Shown: piece by piece, positions 1-7,716 of the stretch
How positions within the stretch are numbered: the stretch's first letter is position 1
Layout: every line of letters begins with the position of its first letter
DNA from: Bacteroidota bacterium
GTDB lineage: Bacteria > Bacteroidota > Bacteroidia > Chitinophagales > UBA10324
NCBI GenBank assembly: GCA_014190575.1
Contig: BJGQ01000022.1
Span: 1-49,002, forward strand
Length of the DNA: 49,002 nt
Direction of reading: 5' to 3'
Program-made: the position numbers and the translations under genes
Notes under the pieces: generated by a model
Databases searched by the model: none
Told to the model about the DNA's origin: nothing
The model's input: the letters and a program-made list of their open reading frames with translations, nothing else

Positions 1-508
1 CATAAGTGAGATTCATTTTCAATCGTGGCAACACCACTTTCGATACGAGCACTTCTTTTGTGTATCCTGCTGAGTCGCTCTCGTTCAGCATCCAGTTGGT
101 GTAAGCGCGCAGTTTGTAATAACCGCCCGGCAACGATGCCGCAATGGATAAATCGCCGGAGCAATAACCATCGCGCGAAATCAGCTTCATCGTTTGCTGC
201 ACTTTTCCGGCAGGGTTTATTAATTCGATGTGTACGATGTCGCTTTTGAGTGAGGGCTTCAGCGTGCTTCCGTTGCGCACAAAAGCGCTGAACCAGATTT
301 GTTCACCCGGCGAATAAATGGGTTGGTTGGTAGTGAGATAAATCCGGTCTTCCGGATAATCTTTTTCGCGTGCCGAAATTTTTTGCTCAAGCGTATCGAG
401 CTTCGGGTCAGTAACAACATTAATAACTCCCGTTGCCTGCAGCAAACTGAAAGCAAACAGTGTAACTGAAATCAGCAGAGGCAGAGTGTAATTGATTTTC
501 GTTTTCAT
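1..508 (-). CDS. MG2/alpha-2-macroglobulin-like secreted protein, N-terminal part (gene runs off the left edge)
   Basis: The reverse strand is open from an ATG at 506-508 to the window edge, about 169 codons with no stop, so only the N-terminus is present. The product begins with a signal peptide (MKTKINYTLPLLISVTLFAF, then more hydrophobic residues to about residue 25). Around residues 55-75 it has DRIYLTTNQPIYSPGEQIWF, the opening strand of an MG2 (macroglobulin) domain as found in large Bacteroidota cell-envelope proteins that often continue into a TonB-dependent-receptor plug. Further on, GGYYKLRAYTNWMLN fits the same domain. The family is thought to act in the periplasm or outer membrane; substrate and partners cannot be told from this fragment. 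The MG2 call is recognition from sequence pattern; whether a TonB plug follows is inference and lies outside the window. Confidence 0.8.
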   Translation of the reverse strand, partial: MKTKINYTLPLLISVTLFAFSLLQATGVINVVTDPKLDTLEQKISAREKDYPEDRIYLTTNQPIYSPGEQIWFSAFVRNGSTLKPSLKSDIVHIELINPAGKVQQTMKLISRDGYCSGDLSIAASLPGGYYKLRAYTNWMLNESDSAGYTKEVLVSKVVLPRLKMNLTY

Positions 509-629
509 AAATAATGAATTTGGATAGGAGATGCAGAAGGAAGTGGGATTCCATAAAATGAGTTTGAGAAATGTTTTTGTTGCTTGAAGAAAACAAGATA
601 TTACTTTAGTATTTCCAAAAATTCTAACA

Positions 630-1043
630 ATGAAATATTTCTTCCCTCTGATTTTAAGTTTTTTATTTTTTACTTCATCCTGTTTCTCGCAAGTCTCTTG
701 GTATATCGGAAAAAGTAGAAGCTATATTTTAGAAAAATATTCTGATGCAAAAATTAAAAGTTCGTCCCCTGAATCAATAGATTTTGAATTTTCTCCAACT
801 ACTGATGTTCGATATCATTTTGATTCGTACGGATTATGCAAATTTGTTTTAATTACAATTCAAAATGATGAAACATCTAAGAATGCTATTCTTGAAATGT
901 TAAAAGAAAATTGCACAATGAGTTTTGATAAGGATACGAACTCTGGAGTTTATACTTGTCAAAATGAATATGTATACATGAAAGATATGAGTGCAATGGG
1001 ATTTTTTTCGTTTTATATTTCCAGTGAACCACCACGAGATTAA
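630..1043 (+). CDS. Small secreted protein or lipoprotein of unknown function
   Basis: An ORF of 137 codons with an ATG start. Residues 1-20 form a hydrophobic signal peptide ending FFTSSCFSQ, which could be cut by signal peptidase I after FSQ, or be lipidated at Cys18 (TSSC resembles a lipobox). The mature part is about 117 residues, rich in Ser, Lys and aromatic residues, with two further cysteines (in ENCTMS and YTCQNE) that could form a disulfide. I do not recognise a family. The A+T-rich codon use and lone position between an oppositely oriented large gene and another orphan suggest an accessory gene. The signal peptide supports its being real. Confidence 0.6.
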   Translation: MKYFFPLILSFLFFTSSCFSQVSWYIGKSRSYILEKYSDAKIKSSSPESIDFEFSPTTDVRYHFDSYGLCKFVLITIQNDETSKNAILEMLKENCTMSFDKDTNSGVYTCQNEYVYMKDMSAMGFFSFYISSEPPRD

Positions 1044-1085
1044 CTTAAGAGCATAAATATTTGAAAATAATTTCTTATCAAGAAT

Positions 1086-1412
1086 TTAATTTAAACCTAA
1101 CGCTTCCTTTATTTTATTAATCTGAATCTCCAACTCTTCCAGAGAAGATAATTCTATGTGAGAATTAAATCCTGTTAAACTTGGATTAGAAAATGCGCCA
1201 GGAATTTTAAGACTCCATCTTTCTTCTCCATTACTATCGAAAGTATTCCAGATATTTGCATTAATTCTAATTCCACCAAACTCTGATGAAAAATCAGGAT
1301 TGAAATATTCATTCGAGTAGAGAACTGCATTGTGATTAGAATTTTCATTTCTACTTATCTCCTTAAAATTTAAAGAATTGATTTGGGTTGAAGTCAACTT
1401 TGTGGTCTGCAT
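1086..1412 (-). CDS. Hypothetical cytoplasmic protein, 108 residues
   Basis: A reverse-strand ORF with an ATG at 1410-1412. There is no signal peptide or membrane segment. The sequence is polar, Asn/Ser-rich, with a C-terminal amphipathic helix (LSSLEELEIQINKIKEALGL) likely to form a short coiled coil. I recognise no family. Its 3' end faces the 630-1043 gene with about 40 bases between the stops. It is kept because codon content looks protein-like and no competing feature lies on either strand; function is unknown. Confidence 0.5.
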   Translation of the reverse strand: MQTTKLTSTQINSLNFKEISRNENSNHNAVLYSNEYFNPDFSSEFGGIRINANIWNTFDSNGEERWSLKIPGAFSNPSLTGFNSHIELSSLEELEIQINKIKEALGLN

Positions 1413-1485
1413 AATTTTTTTTTCAAAAGTAAATCGATTTATGGTTGACTTAACTTATTGTGGAAAGATTGAAAGGTTTTGTTGA

Positions 1486-1623
1486 TTGATTTATTCATTT
1501 GATGCTGCTGAATTTGCAGATGTAAATATTTCTTTACCTGAAAATATTTTTCCATCCGGAATTTATATTCTGAGTTTAGTAAGCGCATCCGAAGCGCAGA
1601 ACTTTAAGGTTTTTGTTCCTTAG
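1486..1623 (+). pseudogene. Remnant of a T9SS type A C-terminal sorting domain
   Basis: A 45-codon stretch with no ATG, opened only by an upstream in-frame stop (1483-1485) and closed by TAG at 1621-1623. It reads DAAEFADVNISLPENIFPSG, then IYILSLVSASEAQNFKVFVP and stop. This is the last third of a T9SS type A sorting domain (SL....FPSGIYIL.L.....F.VF). The rest of the protein, including its PNP strand, is absent upstream. It is best read as the tail of a deleted secreted-protein gene. A frameshifted or reassembled gene is the alternative. Confidence 0.6.
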
Positions 1624-1719
1624 GTTTTCTTCCAAAGAATAATTTTCGGTCATAATCTTATCATAAGTTTGTTGGGTAATTAGGAAGGTTTCCTTTCAAC
1701 AACTATTTTTCAAACCTGA

Positions 1720-2301
1720 TTGGAAAAAATTCACTCCATAAATCAACTCGACGACAAAGCATTGTTGTTACAGTATCGCAACACGGCAGATAAGCAGGTG
1801 ATTGCGGTGTTGTACCAGCGATACATGCACTTGGTGTTGGGTGTGTGCATGAAGTATTTGAAAAACCGTGATGAAGCAGAGGATGCAACGATGCAGGTTT
1901 TTGAAAAATTATTAATCCAGTTGCAGCAATACGAAGTGAATGAATTCAAATTCTGGATTCATACTGTTTCTAAGAATCACTGCCTTTATATATTAAGAAA
2001 ACAGCAATCTCAATTCAGGAACCAGAAGGAAATGAATAAAGATTTTCCTGTGATTATGGAAAACGAACAATCTTCGCCTCTTGATAGTGAAAACTGGAAA
2101 AACGCAAAACTGGAAGAGATGAATGGTGCACTGATGCAATTGAAAGAAGGTCAAAAAATTTGTGTGGAGTTGTTTTACCTGGAGGAAAAATCGTATCAGG
2201 AAATAGTTGATCAAACAGGATATTCGATGCTGGAGGTAAAAAGTTTTATTCAAAACGGAAAGCGGAATTTGAAAATTATGTTGAGCCAAAACAATGAGTG
2301 A
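1720..2301 (+). CDS. ECF-type RNA polymerase sigma factor (sigma-70 family)
   Basis: This encodes 193 residues with region 2 near residues 25-95 (YQRYMHLVLGVCMKYLKNRD, EAEDATMQVFEKL, FKFWIHTVSKNHCLYILRK) and region 4 near 130-190 (ALMQLKEGQKICVELFYLEE, SYQEIVDQTGYSMLEVKSF). These direct core RNA polymerase to a small set of promoters. The start is a TTG at 1720 immediately after an in-frame TGA (1717-1719); no ATG occurs until the middle of region 2, so TTG is the only start giving a full domain. The 3' end overlaps the next gene by 8 bases, which codes for a membrane zinc-finger protein, the usual arrangement for an ECF sigma factor and its anti-sigma factor. Target genes are unknown. Confidence 0.88.
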   Translation: MEKIHSINQLDDKALLLQYRNTADKQVIAVLYQRYMHLVLGVCMKYLKNRDEAEDATMQVFEKLLIQLQQYEVNEFKFWIHTVSKNHCLYILRKQQSQFRNQKEMNKDFPVIMENEQSSPLDSENWKNAKLEEMNGALMQLKEGQKICVELFYLEEKSYQEIVDQTGYSMLEVKSFIQNGKRNLKIMLSQNNE

Positions 2302-3445
2302 GGAGTTAAAAAATATGATGCAGGAGCAAACCTGCCTGACCCGCAATGAAATGCAGGAGTACTTGGCCGACAGGCTGGCTGGCAGTCTTTTGCGCCGGGT
2401 TGAATTGCATCTGGCCGATTGCGAATTGTGTTCTGATGCTATGGATGGCTTGAAATTGTTAACTGAAGCAGAGACCAATGAAGCACTGGTTAAAATTGAT
2501 AACCGAATTGGCAGAAAATTAAAAGACACTCCTTTAATAATTGTTTTAGTGCGAAGATCCATTGCAATTGCAGCCGTATTAATTGTTGTTATTATTGGAG
2601 CATTTTACCTGAATGAATTTATGGATCAGAAGCATTTGGAAGTAGCTCAGAATATTTCAGGCAAGAATGAAGAAAATAAAAAGACAGAAACTAATAGTGT
2701 TACTAAACAAGATACACAAACAACAGGCTCTGTAAAATTTACACCTCCTGTCGAGGACCTTCAGGAAAGCGAGAAACCGGATGAACAACCGACTTTAAAT
2801 GGAAATTATTCAGGAACAATTTCTATGAATGATTTAAAGAAAAAGGAGCCAACAACTATTTCCGGGGATATGGTTATGGATGATGTTCCACCTGTTGTTG
2901 AAACAGAAAGCATTGAAAATTCGAATGAAGAAAAATATGATACAAAAAGTGTAACCACCACCACTTTAGATTTGGAAAAAGACAATATTGATATTACAGT
3001 TAGCGGATCTTCACAACAATTAACTTCGCCCAACAATTCATATTCAGCCTCACCTAGTTATTCCCCTCAAATGCAGTTAGATGAAGTGCAAATAATTTCT
3101 TCAGGTAAAAAAAACAAAAACGGAAAAGACAAAAGTTTATCGGAAGTTTATACTAAATCAGAAGATCAGGGATTGACAGATTCAGTTGATGTTGATATTC
3201 CTTCGGAGTTATTTAATCAGTCAATGCAATACAAAGCAGCAGGAGAGAAGGAAAAAGCAATTGAAGAACTCGACAAATTGATTAAGCTAAATAATGATTT
3301 AAAACCACAGGCAATGTGGGAGAAAGCATTGTTGCTAATTGAATTAAATAAAAAGGAAAAAGCGAAAACTGTATTAACAGATTTATCTAATATTAATTCT
3401 TCTTACAAACAAATGGCAATTGATAAGTTGAAAGAATTGCAATAA
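2294..3445 (+). CDS. Putative membrane anti-sigma factor with zinc finger and C-terminal TPR-like region
   Basis: The 383-residue product has three parts. Residues 1-55 hold a zinc-binding anti-sigma (ZAS-like) motif, with Cys14 and the H39-LAD-C43-EL-C46 signature. Residues about 88-107 form one membrane helix (SIAIAAVLIVVIIGAFYL). After a long Ser/Thr/Glu-rich periplasmic linker, residues about 305-383 form helical repeats like tetratricopeptides (MQYKAAGEKEKAIEELDKLI, then AMWEKALLLIELNKKEKAKT). By family knowledge the N-terminus would hold the sigma factor encoded just upstream, with an 8-base overlap supporting translational coupling. The periplasmic TPR part could sense a signal or bind an envelope protein; that is inference. 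ATG at 2294 is the only sensible start. Confidence 0.8.
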   Translation: MSEELKNMMQEQTCLTRNEMQEYLADRLAGSLLRRVELHLADCELCSDAMDGLKLLTEAETNEALVKIDNRIGRKLKDTPLIIVLVRRSIAIAAVLIVVIIGAFYLNEFMDQKHLEVAQNISGKNEENKKTETNSVTKQDTQTTGSVKFTPPVEDLQESEKPDEQPTLNGNYSGTISMNDLKKKEPTTISGDMVMDDVPPVVETESIENSNEEKYDTKSVTTTTLDLEKDNIDITVSGSSQQLTSPNNSYSASPSYSPQMQLDEVQIISSGKKNKNGKDKSLSEVYTKSEDQGLTDSVDVDIPSELFNQSMQYKAAGEKEKAIEELDKLIKLNNDLKPQAMWEKALLLIELNKKEKAKTVLTDLSNINSSYKQMAIDKLKELQ

Positions 3446-3446
3446 C

Positions 3447-4157
3447 TTATTTCAAATTATGAAACACTTGTTGCACATCATCGTCGTCTTCCAACTTGGC
3501 AACCAACTGTAACACTTGATTTGCCTGTTCTTCGCTTAAACCTTCTTTATAATTATTCGGAATTTGCTGCAACTCAGCACTCTTAGCTTCAATATTTTTC
3601 GACTCCAATCCCTTTTGCATTTTTCCGAATTCGGTATAAGGAGTGTATATTATTATATCTTCATAATCGGAATCAATTTCTTCAGCACCAAAATCAATCA
3701 GGTCTAATTCAATATCATCCAGATTCACTTTAGTTTTATCTACTTTAAAAACACCCATGCGGTCGAAGGTAAAAGCAACCGAACCTTGCGAACCAATGGT
3801 GCCACCTCCCTTACTCATTATCACACGCAGGTTTGAAATGGTGCGGGTCGGATTATCAGTGGCACATTCAATCATCAATGCAACTCCATTCGGGGCATAA
3901 CCTTCATACACCTGTTCCTCCAGATTTTTTTCATCCTTATTGAGTGCGCGCTTGATGGCTGCCTCCACTTTATCTTTTGGCATACCAACACCCTTTCCAT
4001 TTTGCATGGCGGTTCGAAGTCGAGAGTTAGTATCCGGATTTCCACCACCTGCTTTTACTGCAATGGCTATTTCTTTTCCTATTTTAGTAAACGCTTTTGA
4101 AACCCTGTCGTTACGGGCGAAAATGGTTGCCTTTCTGGTTTGAAATATTCTTCCCAT
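3447..4157 (-). CDS. yebC: YebC/PmpR-family protein
   Basis: A 236-residue protein matching the YebC (TACO1/PmpR) family along its length. The N-terminus has FTKIGKEIAIAVKAGGGNPD and RLRTAMQNGKGVGMPKDKVE, followed by YEGYAPNGVALMIECATDNP and SKGGGTIGSQGSVAFTFDR. Family length is usually 235-250. The family has long been annotated as DNA-binding regulators, but mitochondrial TACO1 and recent bacterial work point to a role at the ribosome in helping translate difficult proline stretches. The C-terminus has an acidic tail (LEDDDDVQQVFHNL). The gene stands alone and converges on the anti-sigma gene with one base between the stop codons, so the two transcripts may overlap at their 3' ends. Confidence 0.92.
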   Translation of the reverse strand: MGRIFQTRKATIFARNDRVSKAFTKIGKEIAIAVKAGGGNPDTNSRLRTAMQNGKGVGMPKDKVEAAIKRALNKDEKNLEEQVYEGYAPNGVALMIECATDNPTRTISNLRVIMSKGGGTIGSQGSVAFTFDRMGVFKVDKTKVNLDDIELDLIDFGAEEIDSDYEDIIIYTPYTEFGKMQKGLESKNIEAKSAELQQIPNNYKEGLSEEQANQVLQLVAKLEDDDDVQQVFHNLK

Positions 4158-4284
4158 TGGATTATGCTTTTTTTATCGGGGCGCTAAAATAGAAATAGAG
4201 ATTTAAGTTAACCTAACATATGTGTGTCGAATAAAGAATTTTTTTTCATGCCCGTATTTATATTCATTTGGAAAAAATATTTTC

Positions 4285-4896
4285 ATGAAAAAAGTTTCTC
4301 TGCTTCTCCTAGCTTCAATTTCAATATCTATTTCAACACTTGCGCAGGATGCAATTCAAACTTCATTAAAAACTGCGACTGAACAATACAACCAGAAAAA
4401 ATTACTGGATGCACAGTCTTCATTGAATAAAGCCGTGAATGATATAAATACTGAAATAGGATTGCAGGTAATTGCTGCTTTACCAAAAACAGCTGGCGAT
4501 TTAACTGCCGACGGCGAATCTGACACGAATGGTCAGCCGGGTTCTGATCCGTCTTGTTCCGCTGTAAATGTTACGAGAGAATATTCAAATATACAAGGAG
4601 ACCGATCCATCCTTTTAAATATTTCACAAAACTTCACCACTGCAAATAATATTAAGGGTGCAATAAATCAAACCACTACTTCAACTGAAGATGGAACTTT
4701 ACAAAAAATTGTGATGCTCGGAAATTTTAAAGCGCTGTTGGTTTGGGATATTGAAGCAAACGAAGGAGATATTCAAACCGCAAAAGGCAATGTGTTTATT
4801 ATTTTTTCATCAAATGGTTTTTCTTCAGCTGATACATTTGCTTCTGATGTTGCAAAAATTGATTTTACAAAAGCACTCGAAGTTTTCGGACAATAA
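4285..4896 (+). CDS. Secreted protein of unknown function
   Basis: The ATG at 4285 is chosen over upstream in-frame codons because it starts a clean signal peptide (MKKVSLLLLASISISISTLA, cut before QDAIQ). The mature protein of about 183 residues begins with a helix-rich segment (LKTATEQYNQKKLLDAQSSL) resembling a TPR-like hairpin, has a Gly/Asp-rich loop with one Cys in the middle, and a C-terminal mixed alpha/beta part (KIVMLGNFKALLVWDIEANE). I do not recognise a named family. It lies 28 bases upstream of a DUF4920 lipoprotein gene in the same direction, so both may be co-transcribed and act in the periplasm. It diverges from yebC across about 127 bases that must hold both promoters. Confidence 0.7.
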   Translation: MKKVSLLLLASISISISTLAQDAIQTSLKTATEQYNQKKLLDAQSSLNKAVNDINTEIGLQVIAALPKTAGDLTADGESDTNGQPGSDPSCSAVNVTREYSNIQGDRSILLNISQNFTTANNIKGAINQTTTSTEDGTLQKIVMLGNFKALLVWDIEANEGDIQTAKGNVFIIFSSNGFSSADTFASDVAKIDFTKALEVFGQ

Positions 4897-4924
4897 AAAA
4901 ATAATTTAAATCGTTTACTAAAAA

Positions 4925-5374
4925 ATGAAAAGTCATCATCAGTTATTAATTCTCTCCATTTTTATTTCAGGATTATTTTCTTCCTGCCAGTTCAGAAAAC
5001 AATTTCAATATGGTGTTACGATTGATTCCACGCAGGCCATTCCTGTTTCAAAATTAATTACTCAGACTCCGAGCGAAGATGTGACTGTGAAAGGAACAAT
5101 CAGTGCTGTTTGTAAGGGTGAAGGGTGTTGGATGAAATTAGATGCGGGCAATGGCGATAATGTTTATGTAGATTGGGATAAAAAGTTTTCGGTGCCTCGC
5201 GACATTGAAGGAAAAACAGTTTTCATTCATGGTTATTCTTATCTCGATACAACAACCATAGCAGAATTAAAACAACAACAGCGCGACAAAGGATTGGCGA
5301 ATGAAGAAATTATGAAGATAGATTCGCCCCTTATAAAAGTTGCTTTTAAAGCTGATGGGATGGAGATTAAATAA
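4925..5374 (+). CDS. DUF4920-domain lipoprotein
   Basis: This encodes 149 residues. The N-terminus is a lipoprotein signal with a lipobox ending at Cys21 (SGLFSSC). The mature part matches DUF4920: the start FQYGVTIDSTQAIPVSKLI, the core VKGTISAVCKGEGCWMKLDA with two conserved cysteines five residues apart, then FSVPRDIEGKTVFIHGYSY and a C-terminal SPLIKVAFKADGMEI. The C....C pair in an OB-like fold suggests metal or heme-related binding, but the family has no established function. The gene lies 28 bases after the secreted protein gene. Its stop codon falls inside an AT-rich hairpin that probably ends the transcript. Confidence 0.85.
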   Translation: MKSHHQLLILSIFISGLFSSCQFRKQFQYGVTIDSTQAIPVSKLITQTPSEDVTVKGTISAVCKGEGCWMKLDAGNGDNVYVDWDKKFSVPRDIEGKTVFIHGYSYLDTTTIAELKQQQRDKGLANEEIMKIDSPLIKVAFKADGMEIK

Positions 5375-5398
5375 ATCAAAAATATTTATTGATTTATT
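5370..5398. terminator. AT-rich hairpin between the DUF4920 gene and rnpB
   Basis: AATAAATCAA (5370-5379) and TTGATTTATT (5389-5398) form a perfect 10-base-pair stem around a 9-base loop. It overlaps the DUF4920 stop codon (5372-5374) and lies just past the 3' end of rnpB on the other strand. It could end both convergent transcripts. The stem is all weak pairs except one, and there is no long U-run, so the call is tentative. Confidence 0.4.
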
Positions 5399-5420
5399 AA
5401 GTTTATAAAAACATTAATAA

Positions 5421-5839
5421 AAATAACTGCTGCAGGTGCATAAGCCGGATTCTGTATTCTCCGGTTTTCACCGGAGAGTATTGTCATTTATCTGGTTTCG
5501 GTTTCGCAACCGGAATCGAGCAGCCAACCCGTCCTGCATTCTCCGGTAAACCGGAGAAATAAAAGCGAGCAACTCTTGAACAGAATTTATTTGGCCTTTC
5601 AGCCCGCAAGGTTTACCCGTGAAAGATTTTGCAACCAATCACCGTGAGCTTTTACCTCCCGTTTTCATCTTTTCTACCCAAAGAAAAACTTCAGCTAGTA
5701 GTTATTTTCTGTGGTACTTGCTATCCTTCATCAATCGCTCAATGAAGTTCCACCAGTTAGGTGGTGCGGCGCGCTATGCTGTCCGGACTTTCCTCCCCGA
5801 AATTCATCGAAGCGACAATCTTCCCCGCAGCAGTTATTT
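5421..5839 (-). ncRNA. rnpB: RNase P RNA (type A-like), catalytic RNA of tRNA 5' maturation
   Basis: Read on the reverse strand, the universal 5' P4 region GGAGGAAAGTCCGGACAGCA lies at 5777-5796 and the matching 3' P4 region ACAGAATCCGGCTTATGC at 5438-5455. The ends pair as helix P1: AAATAACTGCTGC (5827-5839) with GCAGCAGTTATTT (5421-5433), 13 pairs without mismatch, which sets the approximate limits and a length near 419. Near the 3' end is a hairpin TCTCCGGT-GAAA-ACCGGAGA (5458-5477) with a GNRA tetraloop, as expected for P18, and another GNRA hairpin, CGGTT-GCGA-AACCG (about 5498-5511). The RNA cleaves 5' leaders from pre-tRNAs with the RnpA protein. The 5' end touches the stop codon of the upstream Smr gene. 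Exact ends may be a few bases inside those given. Confidence 0.95.
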
Positions 5840-6831
5840 CAAAGATCAATGAATGTGGCACCATGCCCGTAGCGATGGTGATATTCGTTTCTATATGGCA
5901 AGAATGAATAATCCGCATCGAGAATATTGCAGACTTCATTTTTCAATTTTCCTTTTCCGTAACCATGAATCACCACCAACCGTTCGCGTTTATTTTGAAT
6001 GGCGCGCTCCAATACTTTTTTGAATGCAGTTAATTGCTTTTCTAAAATTTCTCCCGATGCCAGTGATTTTTCATTGATGCCCAATGATGCCGCATGCAAA
6101 TCAATTTCTTCAATACCTCCGGTTTTCAAATCAGCATTGTCGTAATTCTGAATTTTATTTGTTTGCATCAACACTTCCAGCTCTTCTTTTGAAATGTGAT
6201 GGCGTTCAATCTCCGATCTTCTTCCCGGCCATTCATTAAATATTTCATACACAAAAACTTCTTCGTTGAATCCTTCGAACTTCTTTTTCTTTTTAAAGTG
6301 AGCGGTTGGTCGAATGCGCAATTCAATTTCATTCTCGTCACCTTTCTGTTGCCACGCACTCAGGTAAATGTTTGGCTTGTCGTTGAGTTTATCTTCCTGA
6401 AAATAAAATAATTGTTTCTTGGTTTTAGGTGCGAGCAATCCGTTGTGCGAAAAATTTACACCATCAGAAAAATCAAGAATGATATTGTAATGCACCGCAA
6501 ACTGAAATCCGTTTTGAATGTAAACCTGGAGCGCAGGTTTTTTTTCCTGATCAATAAAAGGTTCCATGATTAGGAGCAAACCTCTTTCGTTCAGCACGAG
6601 CAAACTCACCGGAACTTTTTCTTTTGGCCGATCATCTGTTCGGGGTTTAAAATCTGGTCGCTCGGCAGGGCGGCTACCACCAATGGCCAAAGCAATGTCC
6701 TCGAGGTAAACCGGAATTTCATCTCCATCCAGATTAACATAAATCATTCCGTTGGCTATACGCGTAACAATTGCATTCTCATTCATGTGAATGAGATTTA
6801 CTTTATCTCCTTGTCTGAAATTTTGTTTCAT
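5839..6831 (-). CDS. DUF2027 and Smr-domain protein
   Basis: Starting at the ATG at 6831 (a TTG four codons earlier is less likely), the product is 330 residues. The N-terminal part (MKQNFRQGDKVNLIHMNENA) and following beta-rich region match DUF2027, found in Bacteroidota. The C-terminal 85 residues form an Smr domain, the MutS2-type nuclease/RNA-binding module, with its IDLHAASLG motif and VIHGYGKGKLKNEV loop; the LDxH-like entry here is IDLH. Smr domains nick DNA or cleave RNA in other proteins, including rescue of stalled ribosomes; which applies here is unknown. The TGA stop (5839-5841) shares a base with the 5' end of the rnpB P1 helix, so the two may be transcribed together or rnpB's promoter lies inside this gene. 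Confidence 0.88.
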   Translation of the reverse strand: MKQNFRQGDKVNLIHMNENAIVTRIANGMIYVNLDGDEIPVYLEDIALAIGGSRPAERPDFKPRTDDRPKEKVPVSLLVLNERGLLLIMEPFIDQEKKPALQVYIQNGFQFAVHYNIILDFSDGVNFSHNGLLAPKTKKQLFYFQEDKLNDKPNIYLSAWQQKGDENEIELRIRPTAHFKKKKKFEGFNEEVFVYEIFNEWPGRRSEIERHHISKEELEVLMQTNKIQNYDNADLKTGGIEEIDLHAASLGINEKSLASGEILEKQLTAFKKVLERAIQNKRERLVVIHGYGKGKLKNEVCNILDADYSFLPYRNEYHHRYGHGATFIDL

Positions 6832-6933
6832 ATACTTTCGCAAACCTAATTCAATCAGTTAAAAACTCACAACCTTTAAATATTTTTTCTCATTAATAAT
6901 TTCTTTGGAAAATAGTTGTCGATAAATTGGCAA

Positions 6934-6958
6934 AGTCTTCGACAAGCTCAGACTGACA
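6934..6958. repeat. REP-like hairpin repeat, copy 1
   Basis: AGTCT-TCGACAAGCTC-AGACT followed by GACA. The core TCGACAAGCTC and the trailing GACA recur twice at 42531-42601 with different but still complementary stems, which marks this as a dispersed hairpin repeat and not chance. It sits in the 218-base gap between the Smr gene start and the methyltransferase gene. Confidence 0.75.
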
Positions 6959-6987
6959 GAATTAAATAATGTCAATGTCACACTTAG

Positions 6988-7002
6988 TCCGCCATCGGCG
7001 GA
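6988..7002. repeat. GC-rich hairpin TCCGCC-ATC-GGCGGA
   Basis: A perfect 6-base-pair GC stem with a 3-base loop in otherwise AT-rich DNA, 30 bases from the REP-like hairpin at 6934. It has no U-run and is 60 bases before the methyltransferase start. It may be a second dispersed repeat type or part of that gene's 5' leader. Confidence 0.5.
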
Positions 7003-7061
7003 TGCTATTTCCCAAAAAAGTGCCTTGATAAAAATTATTTTTTGTTTGGAAAATACTAAGT

Positions 7062-7712
7062 ATGAAAGAAACTCTTCGTTGGAAACTGGCGCAGTATTTT
7101 GAAAAGCGATGGTGGAAAAATTATCTCAGCAATAAAACGGTTGAAGACTATCGCGTTTGGAAAAAGGATTACTGGAAGAAGTTATTAGCGGCTGGTGAAA
7201 TTTCATTAGCGAATGATAGCAAAGTTTTAGATACAGGTTGCGGACCCGCAGGAGTTTTTATTGTACTAGAAAATCAGCAAGTGACTGCCATTGATCCGTT
7301 GTTGATTGATTATGAAAAGCAATTGCAACATTTTAACAAATCAGATTATAAAAATGTGGATTTCATCCACTCTACTATTGAAAATTTTAAACGAGAAAAT
7401 TATTTTGATTTTGTTTTTTGCATGAATGCCATTAATCATGTGCAGGATTATGAAACTGCCATGAACAATTTAACTGAATCATTAAAACCATCAGGAGTTT
7501 TTATTTTGACTATTGATGCACACAATTATTCGTTCTTCAAACTTTTGTTCCGCGCAATTCCCGGAGATATTCTTCATCCGCATCAATATAATTTGAATGA
7601 ATACAAATCGCATCTTTTGAAAAGAGGTGTTGAAATTGAAAAAGAAATTTTATTGAAGAAGGAATTTTTCTTTAATCATTATATGATTATTGGGAGGAAG
7701 AATTCTAAATAA
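7062..7712 (+). CDS. Class I SAM-dependent methyltransferase
   Basis: A 216-residue protein with the SAM-binding motif I KVLDTGCGPAGVFIV near residues 56-70, an acidic end of strand 2 (VTAIDPL), and a motif IV-like FCMNAINHVQDYETAMNNL followed by LKPSGVFILTID. These belong to the Methyltransf_11/25 group, which methylates small molecules, lipids or proteins; the substrate cannot be told. The N-terminal 50 residues are basic and aromatic and may bind the substrate or membrane. The gene converges with the DUF5686 gene with only 4 bases between stops. Hairpin repeats lie upstream. Confidence 0.82.
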   Translation: MKETLRWKLAQYFEKRWWKNYLSNKTVEDYRVWKKDYWKKLLAAGEISLANDSKVLDTGCGPAGVFIVLENQQVTAIDPLLIDYEKQLQHFNKSDYKNVDFIHSTIENFKRENYFDFVFCMNAINHVQDYETAMNNLTESLKPSGVFILTIDAHNYSFFKLLFRAIPGDILHPHQYNLNEYKSHLLKRGVEIEKEILLKKEFFFNHYMIIGRKNSK

Positions 7713-7716
7713 AATT

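Noticed and set aside
5619-5852. Forward ORF over the RNase P RNA
   Set aside because: The region is explained by rnpB on the reverse strand; the ORF reads through its P4 and hairpins.
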